A DNA stretch of 64,000 nucleotides from assembly GCA_964474045.1 (NCBI GenBank), contig CAYYRC010000013.1, positions 25,536 to 89,535 on the forward strand, written 5' to 3'. The first letter of the stretch is position 1, and every line of letters starts with the position of its first letter. The stretch comes from JACJWR01 sp964474045. GTDB lineage: Bacteria; Actinomycetota; Actinomycetes; S36-B12; UBA10799. Below, in pieces: positions 7,112 to 15,624 of the stretch. A program made the position numbers and the translations under genes. The notes under the pieces were generated by a model. It worked only from the letters and a program-made list of their open reading frames with translations, did not search any database and was not told the origin of the DNA.

Positions 7112-8493
7112 GCACCGAGCCGACGCTGCGCGCCGACTTCGGCGACGACTTCACCTGGGGTGTGGCCACCGCGTCCTACCAGATCGAGGGCGCACCCGAC
7201 GCCGACGGCAAGGGCCCGTCGATCTGGGACACCTTCACCCACAAGCGCGACTGGCGCGGCCGCTCGCCCATCAAGGACGGCAGCACGGGCGATGTCGCGA
7301 CCGACTCCTACCGGCGGTACCCGGAGGACATCGCCCTGACGAGGTCCCTGGGCTTCGACGCATACCGCTACTCGCTGGCCTGGTCGCGCATCCTCCCCAC
7401 TGGTGCGGGCCGGGTCAACCAGGCCGGGCTGGACCACTACCGGCGGGTGGCCGAGGCCTGCCTGGAGCAGGGCATCGAGCCCTGGGTGACGCTCTACCAC
7501 TGGGATCTGCCGCAGGGCCTGCAGGACGTCGGCGGCTGGACCAACCGGGACACGGTCTTCCGGTACGTCGACTACGTCACCACCGTGGGCGAGGCCATGG
7601 GCGACCTGGTCAAGCACTGGATGCTGTTCAACGAGCCGCTCAACGTGGTGATCTCCGGGCACCTGGTGGGCATGTTCGCCCCCGGGATGAAGTCGCTGCA
7701 CGCCTACTTCGCAGCCCTGCACCACGTCAACCTCGCACAGGGGCTGGGCTCGCGGGCACTGCGGGCGGCGGCCCCCGACGCCGACATCGGCACCACCCAG
7801 TACCTGACGCCGTCGGTGGGCACCGGACCCGCCCCGCTGGCGGGCCTGGCCCAGCGCTCCGCGGACGCGGTGCTCAACCGGGCGTTCGTGGAGCCGCTGC
7901 TGGGGCTGGGCTATCCCTGGGAGGAGGTGGGGTTGCTCAAGGGTGTGCGGGCCTACATGCGCGAAGGCGACGAGGCGGACATCGTGGCCGACCTGGACTT
8001 CCTCGGCGTCCAGTACTACACCCGACTGCGCGCCCCGTGGCTGCCGATCCCCGGGCTCTGGACCGTCCCCAGCTTCGGCGGCGGCGACCCGTCCGACCCG
8101 GGGTGCACGTCGCTGGGGTGGGAGATCGACCCCAGCGGCCTCGGGATGGTGCTGGATGCGATGCACGCCTACGGGTCGTTCCCACGTCTGGTGGTGACCG
8201 AGGGCGGCGCGTCGTTCGACGACAGGATCGCAGGCGGCCGCGTGCATGATCCGCGGCGCATCGCCTACTACGAGTCCCACATCGCACAGGTGTTGGCCGC
8301 ACGCGAGCGCGGCGTGCCGGTGGACGGCTACTTCGCCTGGTCGCTGCTGGACAACTTCGAATGGGCCGAGGGGCTGGTGCCGCGCTTCGGCCTGGCCTAC
8401 ACCGACTACGCCACCCAGGAACGCACGATCAAGGACTCCGGGTACTGGTTCGCCGAGCAGCTCGGGGGAACAGCGCGCCCGCCGTCACCCTGA
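7108..8493 (+). CDS. glycoside hydrolase family 1 (beta-glucosidase/beta-galactosidase)
   Basis: 461 aa, full length for GH1. The N-terminal signature FTWGVATASYQIEG is near residue 15. The acid/base Glu176 is in LFNEPLN and the nucleophile Glu365 is in VVTEGGASF. TLYHWDLP (about 128-135) and WSLLDNFEWAEG (about 411-422) form the sugar-binding subsite. The usual nucleophile context TENG is TEGG here. There is no signal peptide, so it acts inside the cell on imported disaccharide. GTG 7108 overlaps the symporter stop as GTGA. With galK and galT opposite, a beta-galactoside substrate is plausible, but beta-glucosidase activity cannot be excluded. Confidence 0.92.
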   Translation: MSTEPTLRADFGDDFTWGVATASYQIEGAPDADGKGPSIWDTFTHKRDWRGRSPIKDGSTGDVATDSYRRYPEDIALTRSLGFDAYRYSLAWSRILPTGAGRVNQAGLDHYRRVAEACLEQGIEPWVTLYHWDLPQGLQDVGGWTNRDTVFRYVDYVTTVGEAMGDLVKHWMLFNEPLNVVISGHLVGMFAPGMKSLHAYFAALHHVNLAQGLGSRALRAAAPDADIGTTQYLTPSVGTGPAPLAGLAQRSADAVLNRAFVEPLLGLGYPWEEVGLLKGVRAYMREGDEADIVADLDFLGVQYYTRLRAPWLPIPGLWTVPSFGGGDPSDPGCTSLGWEIDPSGLGMVLDAMHAYGSFPRLVVTEGGASFDDRIAGGRVHDPRRIAYYESHIAQVLAARERGVPVDGYFAWSLLDNFEWAEGLVPRFGLAYTDYATQERTIKDSGYWFAEQLGGTARPPSP

Positions 8494-8549
8494 GCGAACG
8501 TCAGGCGGAGGGGGGCGGCGGGCGCGATGCTGCTGGCAGGTTCAGCCGA

Positions 8550-9038
8550 TCAGGTGCCGTGCACCTTCTCCTTGACGGGCAGGTCCACGACCTTGGCCGG
8601 CACGTAGGTGCCCTCGAACAGCTGGTAGCTGGCGCAGACGCGGTGGTAGCCGTCGGCGATCGTGAGCGGGTAGCCGTTGAGGAGGTCGCCGCGGATGATC
8701 AGCACCGGCGACAGCGGAACTCCGGTCATGATCTTGACAAGGTCGGCGCGCACGCGCATGTCGTCGAAGGGCAGCAGGTCCAGCCGAGCGGCGCGCAGCA
8801 GGTCGTTGGCCCGGTAGTGCTCGATCGGCGCCTTCTTCAGGTCGTCGACGAGCTTGTCGACCGTGTCGGGGTCGGCGATCAGCGCGAGGTAGTTGGCGGC
8901 AGCCGGGTAGTCGTGGGCGGCCTCGTCGGCGCGCCAGGTGGCCTGTATCTGCGGCGGCGGGGAAGGCTTGCGCGCAGGCTCCCAAGTGTCGAGCTTGACG
9001 TCCTTCTTCTTGTCGTCGTCCTTCTTGTCGTCAGACAT
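8550..9038 (-). CDS. ParB/sulfiredoxin-fold-like protein, unknown function
   Basis: 162 aa. After a charged N-terminus (MSDDKKDDDKKKD) comes a helical part, then PLSPVLIIRGDLLNGYPLTIADGYHRVCASY. An I/V-beta strand followed by D-G-Y-H-R resembles the ParB N-terminal/sulfiredoxin nucleotide-binding fold, where D-G-x-H-R contacts nucleotide. GGAGGAT sits just before ATG 9038. The gene overlaps the stop of the MFS exporter by 8 bases and is the last gene of the MarR-MFS operon. A CTP- or ATP-using role is conceivable, but no function is established. Confidence 0.6.
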   Translation of the reverse strand: MSDDKKDDDKKKDVKLDTWEPARKPSPPPQIQATWRADEAAHDYPAAANYLALIADPDTVDKLVDDLKKAPIEHYRANDLLRAARLDLLPFDDMRVRADLVKIMTGVPLSPVLIIRGDLLNGYPLTIADGYHRVCASYQLFEGTYVPAKVVDLPVKEKVHGT

Positions 9039-10338
9039 CGATCCTCCGTGAGTTGACTGCATCGGTGCCCGCAGCGTAGCCGCGGGGGGCCCCGCAAGCC
9101 CGCTGGTCGCGGCTCCGTCGCCACACCAGCGCCAACGCCGCAAGACCCAGCAGAGCGGCCGCGCCGCCCCCGATCAATCCCCACCTCGGCCCCCAGTGGT
9201 TGGACACCCAACCCAGCAGCGGCCCGCCGACCGGGTTTCCGCCGAAGAAGACCAGAGCGTAGATGCCCATCACTCGGCCCCGCATGCGCCCGGCGGTGCC
9301 GGTCTGCAGATAGCTCTGCGCCGCCACCGAGAACGTCAGCGCCCCTACCCCGCACAGCGGCAGCACGAGCAGGAACGCGGTATATGTCGGCATGAGCCCG
9401 GCGATCATGGTCAACGCACCGAAGGCCACGCCGGAGCCCAGCACCAGACCCAGACCTGGGGTGCTGCGCCGACGGGCTGCGAGCAACGATCCGACGATGG
9501 ACCCGCACGACAGGGCCGTCCCCATGAAGCCGAAGGCGGCAGCACCGACAGCGAACTCCCCGGTAGCCATCAGCGCCGTGGTGGTGGCGAAGTTGAACGC
9601 GAACGTGGCGGCAATGGCAACCGCAAGCAGCACCAGCAGCAAGTCCCGACGATCCGCGACGTACCGGAGCCCGGCGCGGAAGGTCACCGACTCGCGCAGG
9701 TCCACCGGACCCCGCGTCCCGACCTGGATGCGTCCCAGCGCCGCGATCGCGATCACGTAGGACAGCGCATTCACGGCGAAGACGCCCCCCACACCCGACA
9801 TCGCCGCGATCATCAGGCCGGCAAGGGCCGGACCGACGATCCGGGACAGGTTGAAGACGGCGCTGTTCAGCGCCACGGCATTGGTCAGGCGGGGCCGGTC
9901 CACCACGTCGCTCAAGAACGCCTGCCGGGTGGGATGGTCGACCGCAGCGGCGGAGCCCAGCAGGAACGCGACCAGGTACACCGCTGCCACCGACGCCGTT
10001 CCCGCCAGGGTGAGCAGCGCGAGCGCGGCGGCGGCTAGGGCCCCGACCGCGCTCGTCACCATGAGCACCCGTCGCCGCGGGTAGCGGTCGGCGATGACGC
10101 CCGCCACCGGGGCGAGCAACAGGAACGGCAGGAACTGGCACGCCGTCGTGATGCCCAGGGCGACGGCATCGCCGTGGGACACCTGCAGCACCAGCCAGTC
10201 CTGGGCGAGGCGCTGCATCCAGGACCCGACGCTGGTGATCCCCTGTCCGCCCAGGTACCAGCGGTAGTTGACCGAACGCAGCGCGGCGAACATGCTCTGC
10301 CTCGCGTCCGGGATCGACGGCGCGACGATGGCGCTCAC
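9031..10338 (-). CDS. MFS efflux transporter
   Basis: 435 aa with about 12 hydrophobic helices. The first cytoplasmic loop has GVIADRYPRRRVLM, the MFS motif A of the MFS_3/enterobactin-exporter-like group. GTG 10338 overlaps the MarR stop as GTGA. It likely exports a toxic compound sensed by the neighbouring MarR repressor. The C-terminus is Arg-rich and cytoplasmic. No substrate clue is present. Confidence 0.8.
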   Translation of the reverse strand: MSAIVAPSIPDARQSMFAALRSVNYRWYLGGQGITSVGSWMQRLAQDWLVLQVSHGDAVALGITTACQFLPFLLLAPVAGVIADRYPRRRVLMVTSAVGALAAAALALLTLAGTASVAAVYLVAFLLGSAAAVDHPTRQAFLSDVVDRPRLTNAVALNSAVFNLSRIVGPALAGLMIAAMSGVGGVFAVNALSYVIAIAALGRIQVGTRGPVDLRESVTFRAGLRYVADRRDLLLVLLAVAIAATFAFNFATTTALMATGEFAVGAAAFGFMGTALSCGSIVGSLLAARRRSTPGLGLVLGSGVAFGALTMIAGLMPTYTAFLLVLPLCGVGALTFSVAAQSYLQTGTAGRMRGRVMGIYALVFFGGNPVGGPLLGWVSNHWGPRWGLIGGGAAALLGLAALALVWRRSRDQRACGAPRGYAAGTDAVNSRRIDV

Positions 10339-10793
10339 TGCTGCACCAACTCAGACAGCAGAACCGCTGCTCGGCCCAGCACCTGCCGGTCGGCCTCGGG
10401 CACGTGGGCGAGCCTCTCGGCCAGCCACGCCCGGCGAGCGCGGCGGATATCGGCGATGAACCGCCTCCCATCGTCTGTGGCGGCCACGAGCACGCGGCGG
10501 CCGTCGGCTGGGTCGATGGTGCGGCTGACCAGCCCTTCGCCCTCCAGGCAGGCCACTGTCCTGGTCATGCTCGGCCCGCGGACCCCCTCGGCCGCCGCAA
10601 GCTCGGACATCGGCACCGGTCCGGAGCGGACCACGCTCGCCAGCGTCCCGAGCTGGGTCGAGCCGATGTCGGCGCGCCGCTCTGCCCGCAGTCGGCGGGC
10701 CAGTCGCATCACGGCGATGTGCAGATCGGCAGCCAGCTCGGCCACAGGGTCGCCGGCGGCATCGGGCAGCGGTTCATAGTCGTCTTGAATCAT
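10335..10793 (-). CDS. MarR family transcriptional regulator
   Basis: 152 aa from ATG 10793, chosen over an in-frame start 21 bases upstream because AAGGAG lies directly before 10793. The winged-helix core includes PVPMSELAAAEGVRGPSMTRTVACLEGEGLVSRTIDPADGRRVLV: the recognition helix, then the wing D-P-x-D-G-R-R. As in most MarR-MFS pairs it probably represses its own operon and releases on ligand binding. An inverted repeat at 10837-10853 is a good operator candidate. Confidence 0.88.
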   Translation of the reverse strand: MIQDDYEPLPDAAGDPVAELAADLHIAVMRLARRLRAERRADIGSTQLGTLASVVRSGPVPMSELAAAEGVRGPSMTRTVACLEGEGLVSRTIDPADGRRVLVAATDDGRRFIADIRRARRAWLAERLAHVPEADRQVLGRAAVLLSELVQQ

Positions 10794-10836
10794 GTGTGCT
10801 CCTTCGTGGCTCAAGTCCTTTGCTTCGAAACTACTT

Positions 10837-10853
10837 ACTTAGGCTTGCTAACT
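10837..10853. promoter_or_regulatory. candidate MarR operator
   Basis: ACTTAGGCTTGCTAACT is an inverted repeat (ACTTAG and CTAACT, five of six bases matching, 5-base spacer), about 45 bases upstream of the marR start. It lies in an AT-richer patch that would hold the operon promoter. This is the usual position for an autoregulatory MarR site. Confidence 0.55.
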
Positions 10854-10891
10854 ATTATGACGCATGGGCTCCGTCGATGGTTCCGTCGCGG

Positions 10892-11674
10892 TCAGAGCAG
10901 CGCGCGCGCCACGAAGGACGCCGCAACGACAAGCATCGTCGCCTGGATGATCCGCGTGCTCTGCCGACCGGTCAGACGGTGCAGCCAGCGGGCACCGATC
11001 GGCGCACCGGCCAGTCCGCCGACGGCGATGACGAGCCCCGTCCGCCAGTGGATGTCCGCGCCCGCCCCCAGATGCGCGGCGACCGCCGCCATCGACGCGA
11101 ACAGCACCACGGCAAGGCTGATCCGCGATGCCAGCCGCACGGGGGTCGAGAGCAGCAGCGTCTGGAACGGGACCATGATCAGCCCCCCGCCGACGCCGAA
11201 GAGGCCAGCCAACGTGCCGCCGCCGAAGCCAGTCGCGAGCGCCGCACCCGCGTTGGCGGGAGGCAGATCGGAACCGCTGTCGCCGGCTCCCACGTCAACC
11301 CGATCCTCGGACCGCAGGCGGAGCTGCATCAACCCCGCGGCGATGACGTTGAAGACCGCGAACGAGAGCAGCAGCGCCGCCGCCGGGATGGAGTGCGCGA
11401 GCCACACCCCAAGCGGCGCCGCCAGCATTGCCGGGATGGCCAGCAGCAGCACCCGCCGCCACGGCAGGGCGAAACGGCGCAGATTGGTCCAGGTTCCCGA
11501 CAGGGCCGAGAGCGAGATCGCAACGTTCGAGGTGGCGGTCGCCGACAGCGGGGGCAACCCTAACCAGACCAATATGGGAACCAGCAGAACGCCGCCACCG
11601 GCCCCGGTCACGCCGGCGAAGACCCCCGCCAGCAGACCCGCAACGAGCTCGATACCGAGCTCGAGCGGACTCAC
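10892..11674 (-). CDS. TSUP (TauE/SafE) family sulfite/organosulfonate-type exporter
   Basis: 260 aa integral membrane protein with two repeated halves. Each half carries a glycine-rich hairpin: GVFAGVTGAGGGVLLVPILV and GLFGVGGGLIMVPF. These are the TSUP signature. Family members move sulfite, sulfonates or other small anions. GTG 11674 starts 4 bases after the stop of the acyl-CoA dehydrogenase, so they are probably co-transcribed. A link between the two functions is not obvious. Confidence 0.85.
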   Translation of the reverse strand: MSPLELGIELVAGLLAGVFAGVTGAGGGVLLVPILVWLGLPPLSATATSNVAISLSALSGTWTNLRRFALPWRRVLLLAIPAMLAAPLGVWLAHSIPAAALLLSFAVFNVIAAGLMQLRLRSEDRVDVGAGDSGSDLPPANAGAALATGFGGGTLAGLFGVGGGLIMVPFQTLLLSTPVRLASRISLAVVLFASMAAVAAHLGAGADIHWRTGLVIAVGGLAGAPIGARWLHRLTGRQSTRIIQATMLVVAASFVARALL

Positions 11675-11678
11675 GGAT

Positions 11679-13469
11679 TCACGGATTCATGGTGTAGGCG
11701 CCGTCGTAGGACAGCACCTCGGCCACGAAGTCCTTCTCGTAGGTCGCGTCAACATCCGGCGCTGCCACCATGGCCTGGGCCTTCTCGCGCTGCTCGGCGG
11801 TGGCCGAGGCTCGGCCGAACAGCTCCAGGGCGAATCCGTCGAGGTCCTGCACGAAGACCGCGAACATGCGGTTGACGTGGTCCTCGGTCAGGCCGGTCAG
11901 GTCTCCCACTCCCCCGGCGCGGACGCCGTCGGCGTCCAACGCCAGCGCTGCGCCCTCGCACACCAACTGGGCGTAGACGATCTGGGTGAAGAGCTGGCCC
12001 AGCGACTGCAGGTAGTCCAAGTCCCGCGACTGGTCCTCGGTCGGCGGGGCCGTCGTCACCAGCTCGGCAAATGCCTTCATCTGCTCGACGAAGATCGCCA
12101 CGTTGGGCAGGTGGGCGAAGCGCGCGAACGCCGGCTGCGGGTCGTGGAAGCCGATCCGCCCGAGTCCGGAGGCTGGCCCCTGGGCGAACAGATACGCGTC
12201 GTCCGTGGCCCCGTCCACGACGCCGATCACCGGCAGCTCGGGTCCGGCTCCCGTGGCCGCGAGCAGGTACTGCGGCAGGAACTTCAGGACCAGCGCGACG
12301 TTGACCGCCACCGTGCCCTCGAGCTTGGGCAGCGCCCGGATGTGCTGGGCCGCCTGCTCGAAGTACGTGTCGTTCTCGAAGCCGCGCGCCGCGATGACGT
12401 CCCAGAGCAGGTCGATGACCTTCTCGCCCTCGCCGGTGACCTTCATCTTGGTGAGCGGGTTGAAGAGCAGGAAGCGACGGTCGTCATCGGACGCCGTGCG
12501 CATATAGTCCGTCGCCCGCGCGGCGAAGATCTTCATGGCCAGCAGGCGGGCATAGGCATCGGCCAGCATGCGCCGCACGTGCGGGAAGTCGGTCACCCGG
12601 GTGCCGTACAGGACGCGGTTGTTGGCGTGCGCCACCGACTCGTAGAAGGCGTGCTCGCAGATTCCGATGCTCGCCCAGCCGAGGTTGGCCTTGCCCACGT
12701 TGACGGTTGCCAGGGCGGCATCCCAGGCGGGCTTGCCGGTGTGCAGGATGTCGGCGGCGGCCACCGGGTAGTCGGCCAGCGAGAAGGCGGACACGTACAT
12801 CTGGTCGGAGACCACGTTCTTCTCGAGCTGGTAGGCGGGGTGCGCCGGGTCGACCAGGAAGAACACGTACTCGCCAGGGAACTCCGGGTCGTCGTCGGCG
12901 AAGCGGCCGAAGACCGACAGCCGCCCGGCCACGTTGCCGTTGCCGATGTAGTACTTGGGGCCGGTCGCCAGCCAGCCGTCGCCGTCACCGTCACGGGTGA
13001 GAATCATGTCGGTGGAGTAGATGTCGGCGCCGTGGGTCTTCTCCGACAGCCCGAAGCCGAACACCGCACCATCGGCCAGCAGGCCGCCGACGAGCTCCTT
13101 CGCCGCGGCGTTGTCAGAGGTCCACACCGGACCCAGACCTAGGACCGTCACCTGCCAGGCGTACCAGTGCGACAGGGAGTAGAACGCCAGGATCTCGTTG
13201 AGCTCGTTGATCCGGTGGGTGTCCCAGCGGGCTTCCGCATCGCCGGTGAGCTCCCCGACCTCCGCAGGCGTGCCGAAGCGGCCGAAAGTGCCCAGCTGGG
13301 CGGCGCGGTCGAGGAAGTCCGCATACCAGACGGTCTGGTGGAAGTCGGCCTTCATCTCGGCCAGGCCTTTGCCCTCGAAGAAGGCGATCAACTCCAGCAG
13401 ATTGGCCCGCGTGGCCTCGTCGAGGTGCGTGGGGTCGTAATCCGAGGGGTTGAAGAGCAGGCTGGCCAT
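11679..13469 (-). CDS. acyl-CoA dehydrogenase, large (about 600 aa) type
   Basis: 596 aa FAD flavoprotein of beta-oxidation or related acyl-CoA desaturation. The order is an N-terminal helical domain, a beta-domain with FGFGLSEKTHGADIYSTDMILT (the substrate/FAD-binding stretch), then a C-terminal helical domain extended by about 150 residues compared with short-chain enzymes. GGAGGA precedes ATG 13469. It is the first gene of a pair with the TSUP exporter. Chain-length preference is unreadable. The catalytic Glu could not be placed with confidence, so the exact reaction is open. Confidence 0.82.
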   Translation of the reverse strand: MASLLFNPSDYDPTHLDEATRANLLELIAFFEGKGLAEMKADFHQTVWYADFLDRAAQLGTFGRFGTPAEVGELTGDAEARWDTHRINELNEILAFYSLSHWYAWQVTVLGLGPVWTSDNAAAKELVGGLLADGAVFGFGLSEKTHGADIYSTDMILTRDGDGDGWLATGPKYYIGNGNVAGRLSVFGRFADDDPEFPGEYVFFLVDPAHPAYQLEKNVVSDQMYVSAFSLADYPVAAADILHTGKPAWDAALATVNVGKANLGWASIGICEHAFYESVAHANNRVLYGTRVTDFPHVRRMLADAYARLLAMKIFAARATDYMRTASDDDRRFLLFNPLTKMKVTGEGEKVIDLLWDVIAARGFENDTYFEQAAQHIRALPKLEGTVAVNVALVLKFLPQYLLAATGAGPELPVIGVVDGATDDAYLFAQGPASGLGRIGFHDPQPAFARFAHLPNVAIFVEQMKAFAELVTTAPPTEDQSRDLDYLQSLGQLFTQIVYAQLVCEGAALALDADGVRAGGVGDLTGLTEDHVNRMFAVFVQDLDGFALELFGRASATAEQREKAQAMVAAPDVDATYEKDFVAEVLSYDGAYTMNP

Positions 13470-13548
13470 GGGTCCTCCGGGAATATCCGACTGTTGGCGT
13501 CAGGGCAGAATCTTAACTGCCCCGCCCGAGTCGGCGAGCCCGGCGGTC

Positions 13549-14094
13549 CTACGCCGCGCCGGACGTGGCATCCCCCGAGCCCGCAGGTCCGTCGCCGCCG
13601 ACCGAGTTCTCCTTCTTTGCCTGGGCCTCGCGCTCGGCCTCCTCCATCTCGGAGGTGACCTCCTGCACGGTGCCACCGACCTTGTCCGCCGCCTTGTCGC
13701 TGGCCTCGGACACCTTGTCCGCCGCCTTGTCGCTGGCCTCCGCCACCTTGTCGGCTGCCTTGTCGGCCTGCTGCGCGGCCGCCGACGACGCGTCCGCTGC
13801 CTTCTGGGCCGCGGTGTCGACTGCCGCGGCGGCGCGGTTGGCCGCACCCTGGGCGGTGGATCCGGCCTGCGCGGCGGCGTCCGCGGTGCGGTCGGCCACT
13901 TGACCGACCGAGTCGGCGGCCTTATCGGCGGCGGTGCTGACCGAGCTGGCCGCCCGGGTTGCCGCCTGGCTGACCGTGGCGGCAGCCTGGTCGGCGCTGG
14001 CGGACAACTGGTCGGCGAGCTGGCGACGGCGGTAGGCCACGAGTCCGGCGGCGGAGGCTGCGATGGCGACGGCTGCGATGAGGCTCTTCTTCAT
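13549..14094 (-). CDS. Ala/Lys-rich 11-mer repeat protein, LEA-like, membrane-anchored
   Basis: 181 aa. It opens with MKKSLIAAVAIAASAAGLVAY, a single hydrophobic anchor (YtxH-like), followed by RRR. The next 120 residues are almost wholly helical Ala, Asp, Lys, Ser and Gln with a period of eleven (SDKAADKVSEA units), then an acidic Gly-rich tail. AAAGGG precedes ATG 14094. Such 11-mer amphipathic helices occur in LEA group 3 desiccation proteins and in envelope-spanning coiled coils. A stress or envelope role is inferred; there is no named ortholog. Confidence 0.7.
   Translation of the reverse strand: MKKSLIAAVAIAASAAGLVAYRRRQLADQLSASADQAAATVSQAATRAASSVSTAADKAADSVGQVADRTADAAAQAGSTAQGAANRAAAAVDTAAQKAADASSAAAQQADKAADKVAEASDKAADKVSEASDKAADKVGGTVQEVTSEMEEAEREAQAKKENSVGGDGPAGSGDATSGAA
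13681..13746 (-). repeat. 33-bp tandem repeat coding 11-aa units
   Basis: Two 33-base copies (13681-13713 and 13714-13746) differ at only a few final bases, and a degenerate third follows. Each encodes one 11-residue helical unit, so copy number could vary without breaking frame. Confidence 0.85.
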
Positions 14095-14168
14095 GGGCCC
14101 TTTTCTATCCTGACGGCGGCAGGCGGCGCCACCCCAGGACGGCCGTCCTGGGATGCCGATCTCCGACG

Positions 14169-15002
14169 CTACTGTCCCGGCGCCAGCAGCAACCCGGTCG
14201 CCGCGGTGCCGGGACAGATGAGGTTGTGATCCAGCAGCCGCCCGTCGGGCAGCATCTCGACCCACTGGACCAGGTGCGGCGCTGTCCCGGCCAGCCCCCG
14301 GCCGGAACACGTGCGCTCGGCCGCGCTGCGCTCGTTGCGCCCGATCGCCACCCACGTAGGGACGTCGAGCTCGACGCCGCCGGTGATGCGCCGCCACAGC
14401 GTAGGCGTGGAGTACACGCCCACCGGGTGCCCGGCCTCGGCGAAGGTCATCAGCATCGCGTTGAGGTAGGCGACGTGCTGGGCCTGCGTGCCCGACCAGG
14501 TGTTCTCGGTCTCGACGTCCAGCCAGACCGGAAGCGCCTCGGGCATCCCGGCGGCAGCGATGCGGTTGAGGCCGTCGAAGGCATCGGCACGCCCCAGGGC
14601 GGCCGGGTCGCCCGCGTCTGGCGTGCCGGCGATGAACTCGGTGTTGACGTACACGGCGGCCGCATTCAGGCCCTGCGCCCAGGCCCATTGCTCGCTCAGG
14701 CAGGGCTGGTCCTTGGCGGGACGGCCACCGGTCAGCCCGACGATGGCGAAGCCGACGCCTTCGGAGGGCAGCTCCACCTGGCACTGCGGGAAGGACACGT
14801 CCACGCCGCTGTTGGGGTCCGGAACGGCGACCGGCACAGCGCTGGGCTGCACGACGGTGACTCCGGCGGCGTGCGCGCCGCGCTGCCCCAGCATGGCCGG
14901 GAGCGAGCGAAGCATCCCCGACCCCAGCACGATCGCGGCCAGCACGCCAACGACCGCGACCACCACGGCCACCGTGACGAGCAGCCGAACCACTCTGCTC
15001 AC
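14169..15002 (-). CDS. membrane-anchored glycoside-hydrolase-like protein (DUF1906/GH25-like)
   Basis: 277 aa. The first 35 residues contain one membrane segment (LLVTVAVVVAVVGVLAAIVLG), so the rest faces outward. The extracellular domain begins GVDVSFPQCQVELP, followed by FAIVGLTGG, AAVYVNTEF, LPVWLDVETENTW and VGVYSTPTLW. This is a TIM-barrel pattern close to GH25/DUF1906, and D-V-E at about 175 would be the acidic site. A role on peptidoglycan or another wall glycan is likely but unproven. GTG 15002 lies 7 bases after the stop of the upstream gene, so the two form an operon. Confidence 0.65.
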   Translation of the reverse strand: MSRVVRLLVTVAVVVAVVGVLAAIVLGSGMLRSLPAMLGQRGAHAAGVTVVQPSAVPVAVPDPNSGVDVSFPQCQVELPSEGVGFAIVGLTGGRPAKDQPCLSEQWAWAQGLNAAAVYVNTEFIAGTPDAGDPAALGRADAFDGLNRIAAAGMPEALPVWLDVETENTWSGTQAQHVAYLNAMLMTFAEAGHPVGVYSTPTLWRRITGGVELDVPTWVAIGRNERSAAERTCSGRGLAGTAPHLVQWVEMLPDGRLLDHNLICPGTAATGLLLAPGQ

Positions 15003-15009
15003 CTATCGA

Positions 15010-15555
15010 TCACGCTTCCGCCCGACGGGTGTCGCCCGACGACATGTCCGCCGCCGCGGCCACCAGCGCCGGCCCCAGCACCGACCGCGGGATGCCCAGG
15101 CGGTCCGCCAGCACGACCGCCGCATCACCGTAGGCGGCCAGCGCTACCAGCACCCGACCGTCGAGGGTCCGCGGCACCGCCTCGGCGCCGCTCGTGCCGT
15201 AGGCCCTGCAGATGAGTGCCTGGGCGGCTGCGTGCAGGGGGTCCGACAACCCCTCGAAGACCCCCGAGGTGGACTCTCCCGCACTGCGGCCCAGGATTCC
15301 CCGCACGAGCTCGTCGGCACCGGCCTCGTCGCGCCCCAAGGTGATGCCCAGGAGCGCGACGACATCGGCGAACCCCAGCACGGAGTTGAGCAGCTGGTCG
15401 GCGGCCATAGGCTCCGCGAGCAGATCCGCCAGGGCGTCGTGCAGCGGCGCCTGCCGGTCCGAGTCGACGTAGCCGGCCGCAGCCTGCGCGACCTGGCCGA
15501 CAACGGCCGGGTCCAGCCGCTCACCCGGCTCGGCCACCGCAGCGAAGACACCCAT
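15010..15555 (-). CDS. conserved-looking hypothetical protein
   Basis: 181 aa, not recognised. It looks all-helical, with short helices rich in Ala, Leu and Asp, no cysteine cluster and no clear membrane segment; the single Cys is in ALICRAYG. ATG 15555 lies 6 nt after a TACCGT box on the minus strand, suggesting a leaderless mRNA. It is divergent from pta (69-bp gap) and upstream of the anchored glycosidase-like gene. Codon use is the same as its neighbours, so it is probably real. Confidence 0.6.
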   Translation of the reverse strand: MGVFAAVAEPGERLDPAVVGQVAQAAAGYVDSDRQAPLHDALADLLAEPMAADQLLNSVLGFADVVALLGITLGRDEAGADELVRGILGRSAGESTSGVFEGLSDPLHAAAQALICRAYGTSGAEAVPRTLDGRVLVALAAYGDAAVVLADRLGIPRSVLGPALVAAAADMSSGDTRRAEA

Positions 15556-15561
15556 GCCCAC

Positions 15562-15567
15562 ACGGTA
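15562..15567 (-). promoter_or_regulatory. -10 box of the hypothetical gene at 15555 (leaderless)
   Basis: TACCGT on the minus strand, 6 nt from ATG 15555. Confidence 0.5.
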
Positions 15568-15612
15568 CCCGCCGCCTCGTCGACGACCAGGACACGACGG
15601 CTCCGCGATCCC

Positions 15613-15618
15613 TACGCT
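15613..15618 (+). promoter_or_regulatory. -10 box of pta (leaderless)
   Basis: TACGCT, 6 nt before GTG 15625. It fixes the pta start at this GTG rather than at the later ATG. Confidence 0.5.
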
Positions 15619-15624
15619 GACACC

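Noticed and set aside
11670..11690. Duplicated ACGGATTC between the acyl-CoA dehydrogenase and TSUP genes
   Set aside because: Two 8-base copies over a stop/start junction; too short to call a repeat element or regulatory site.
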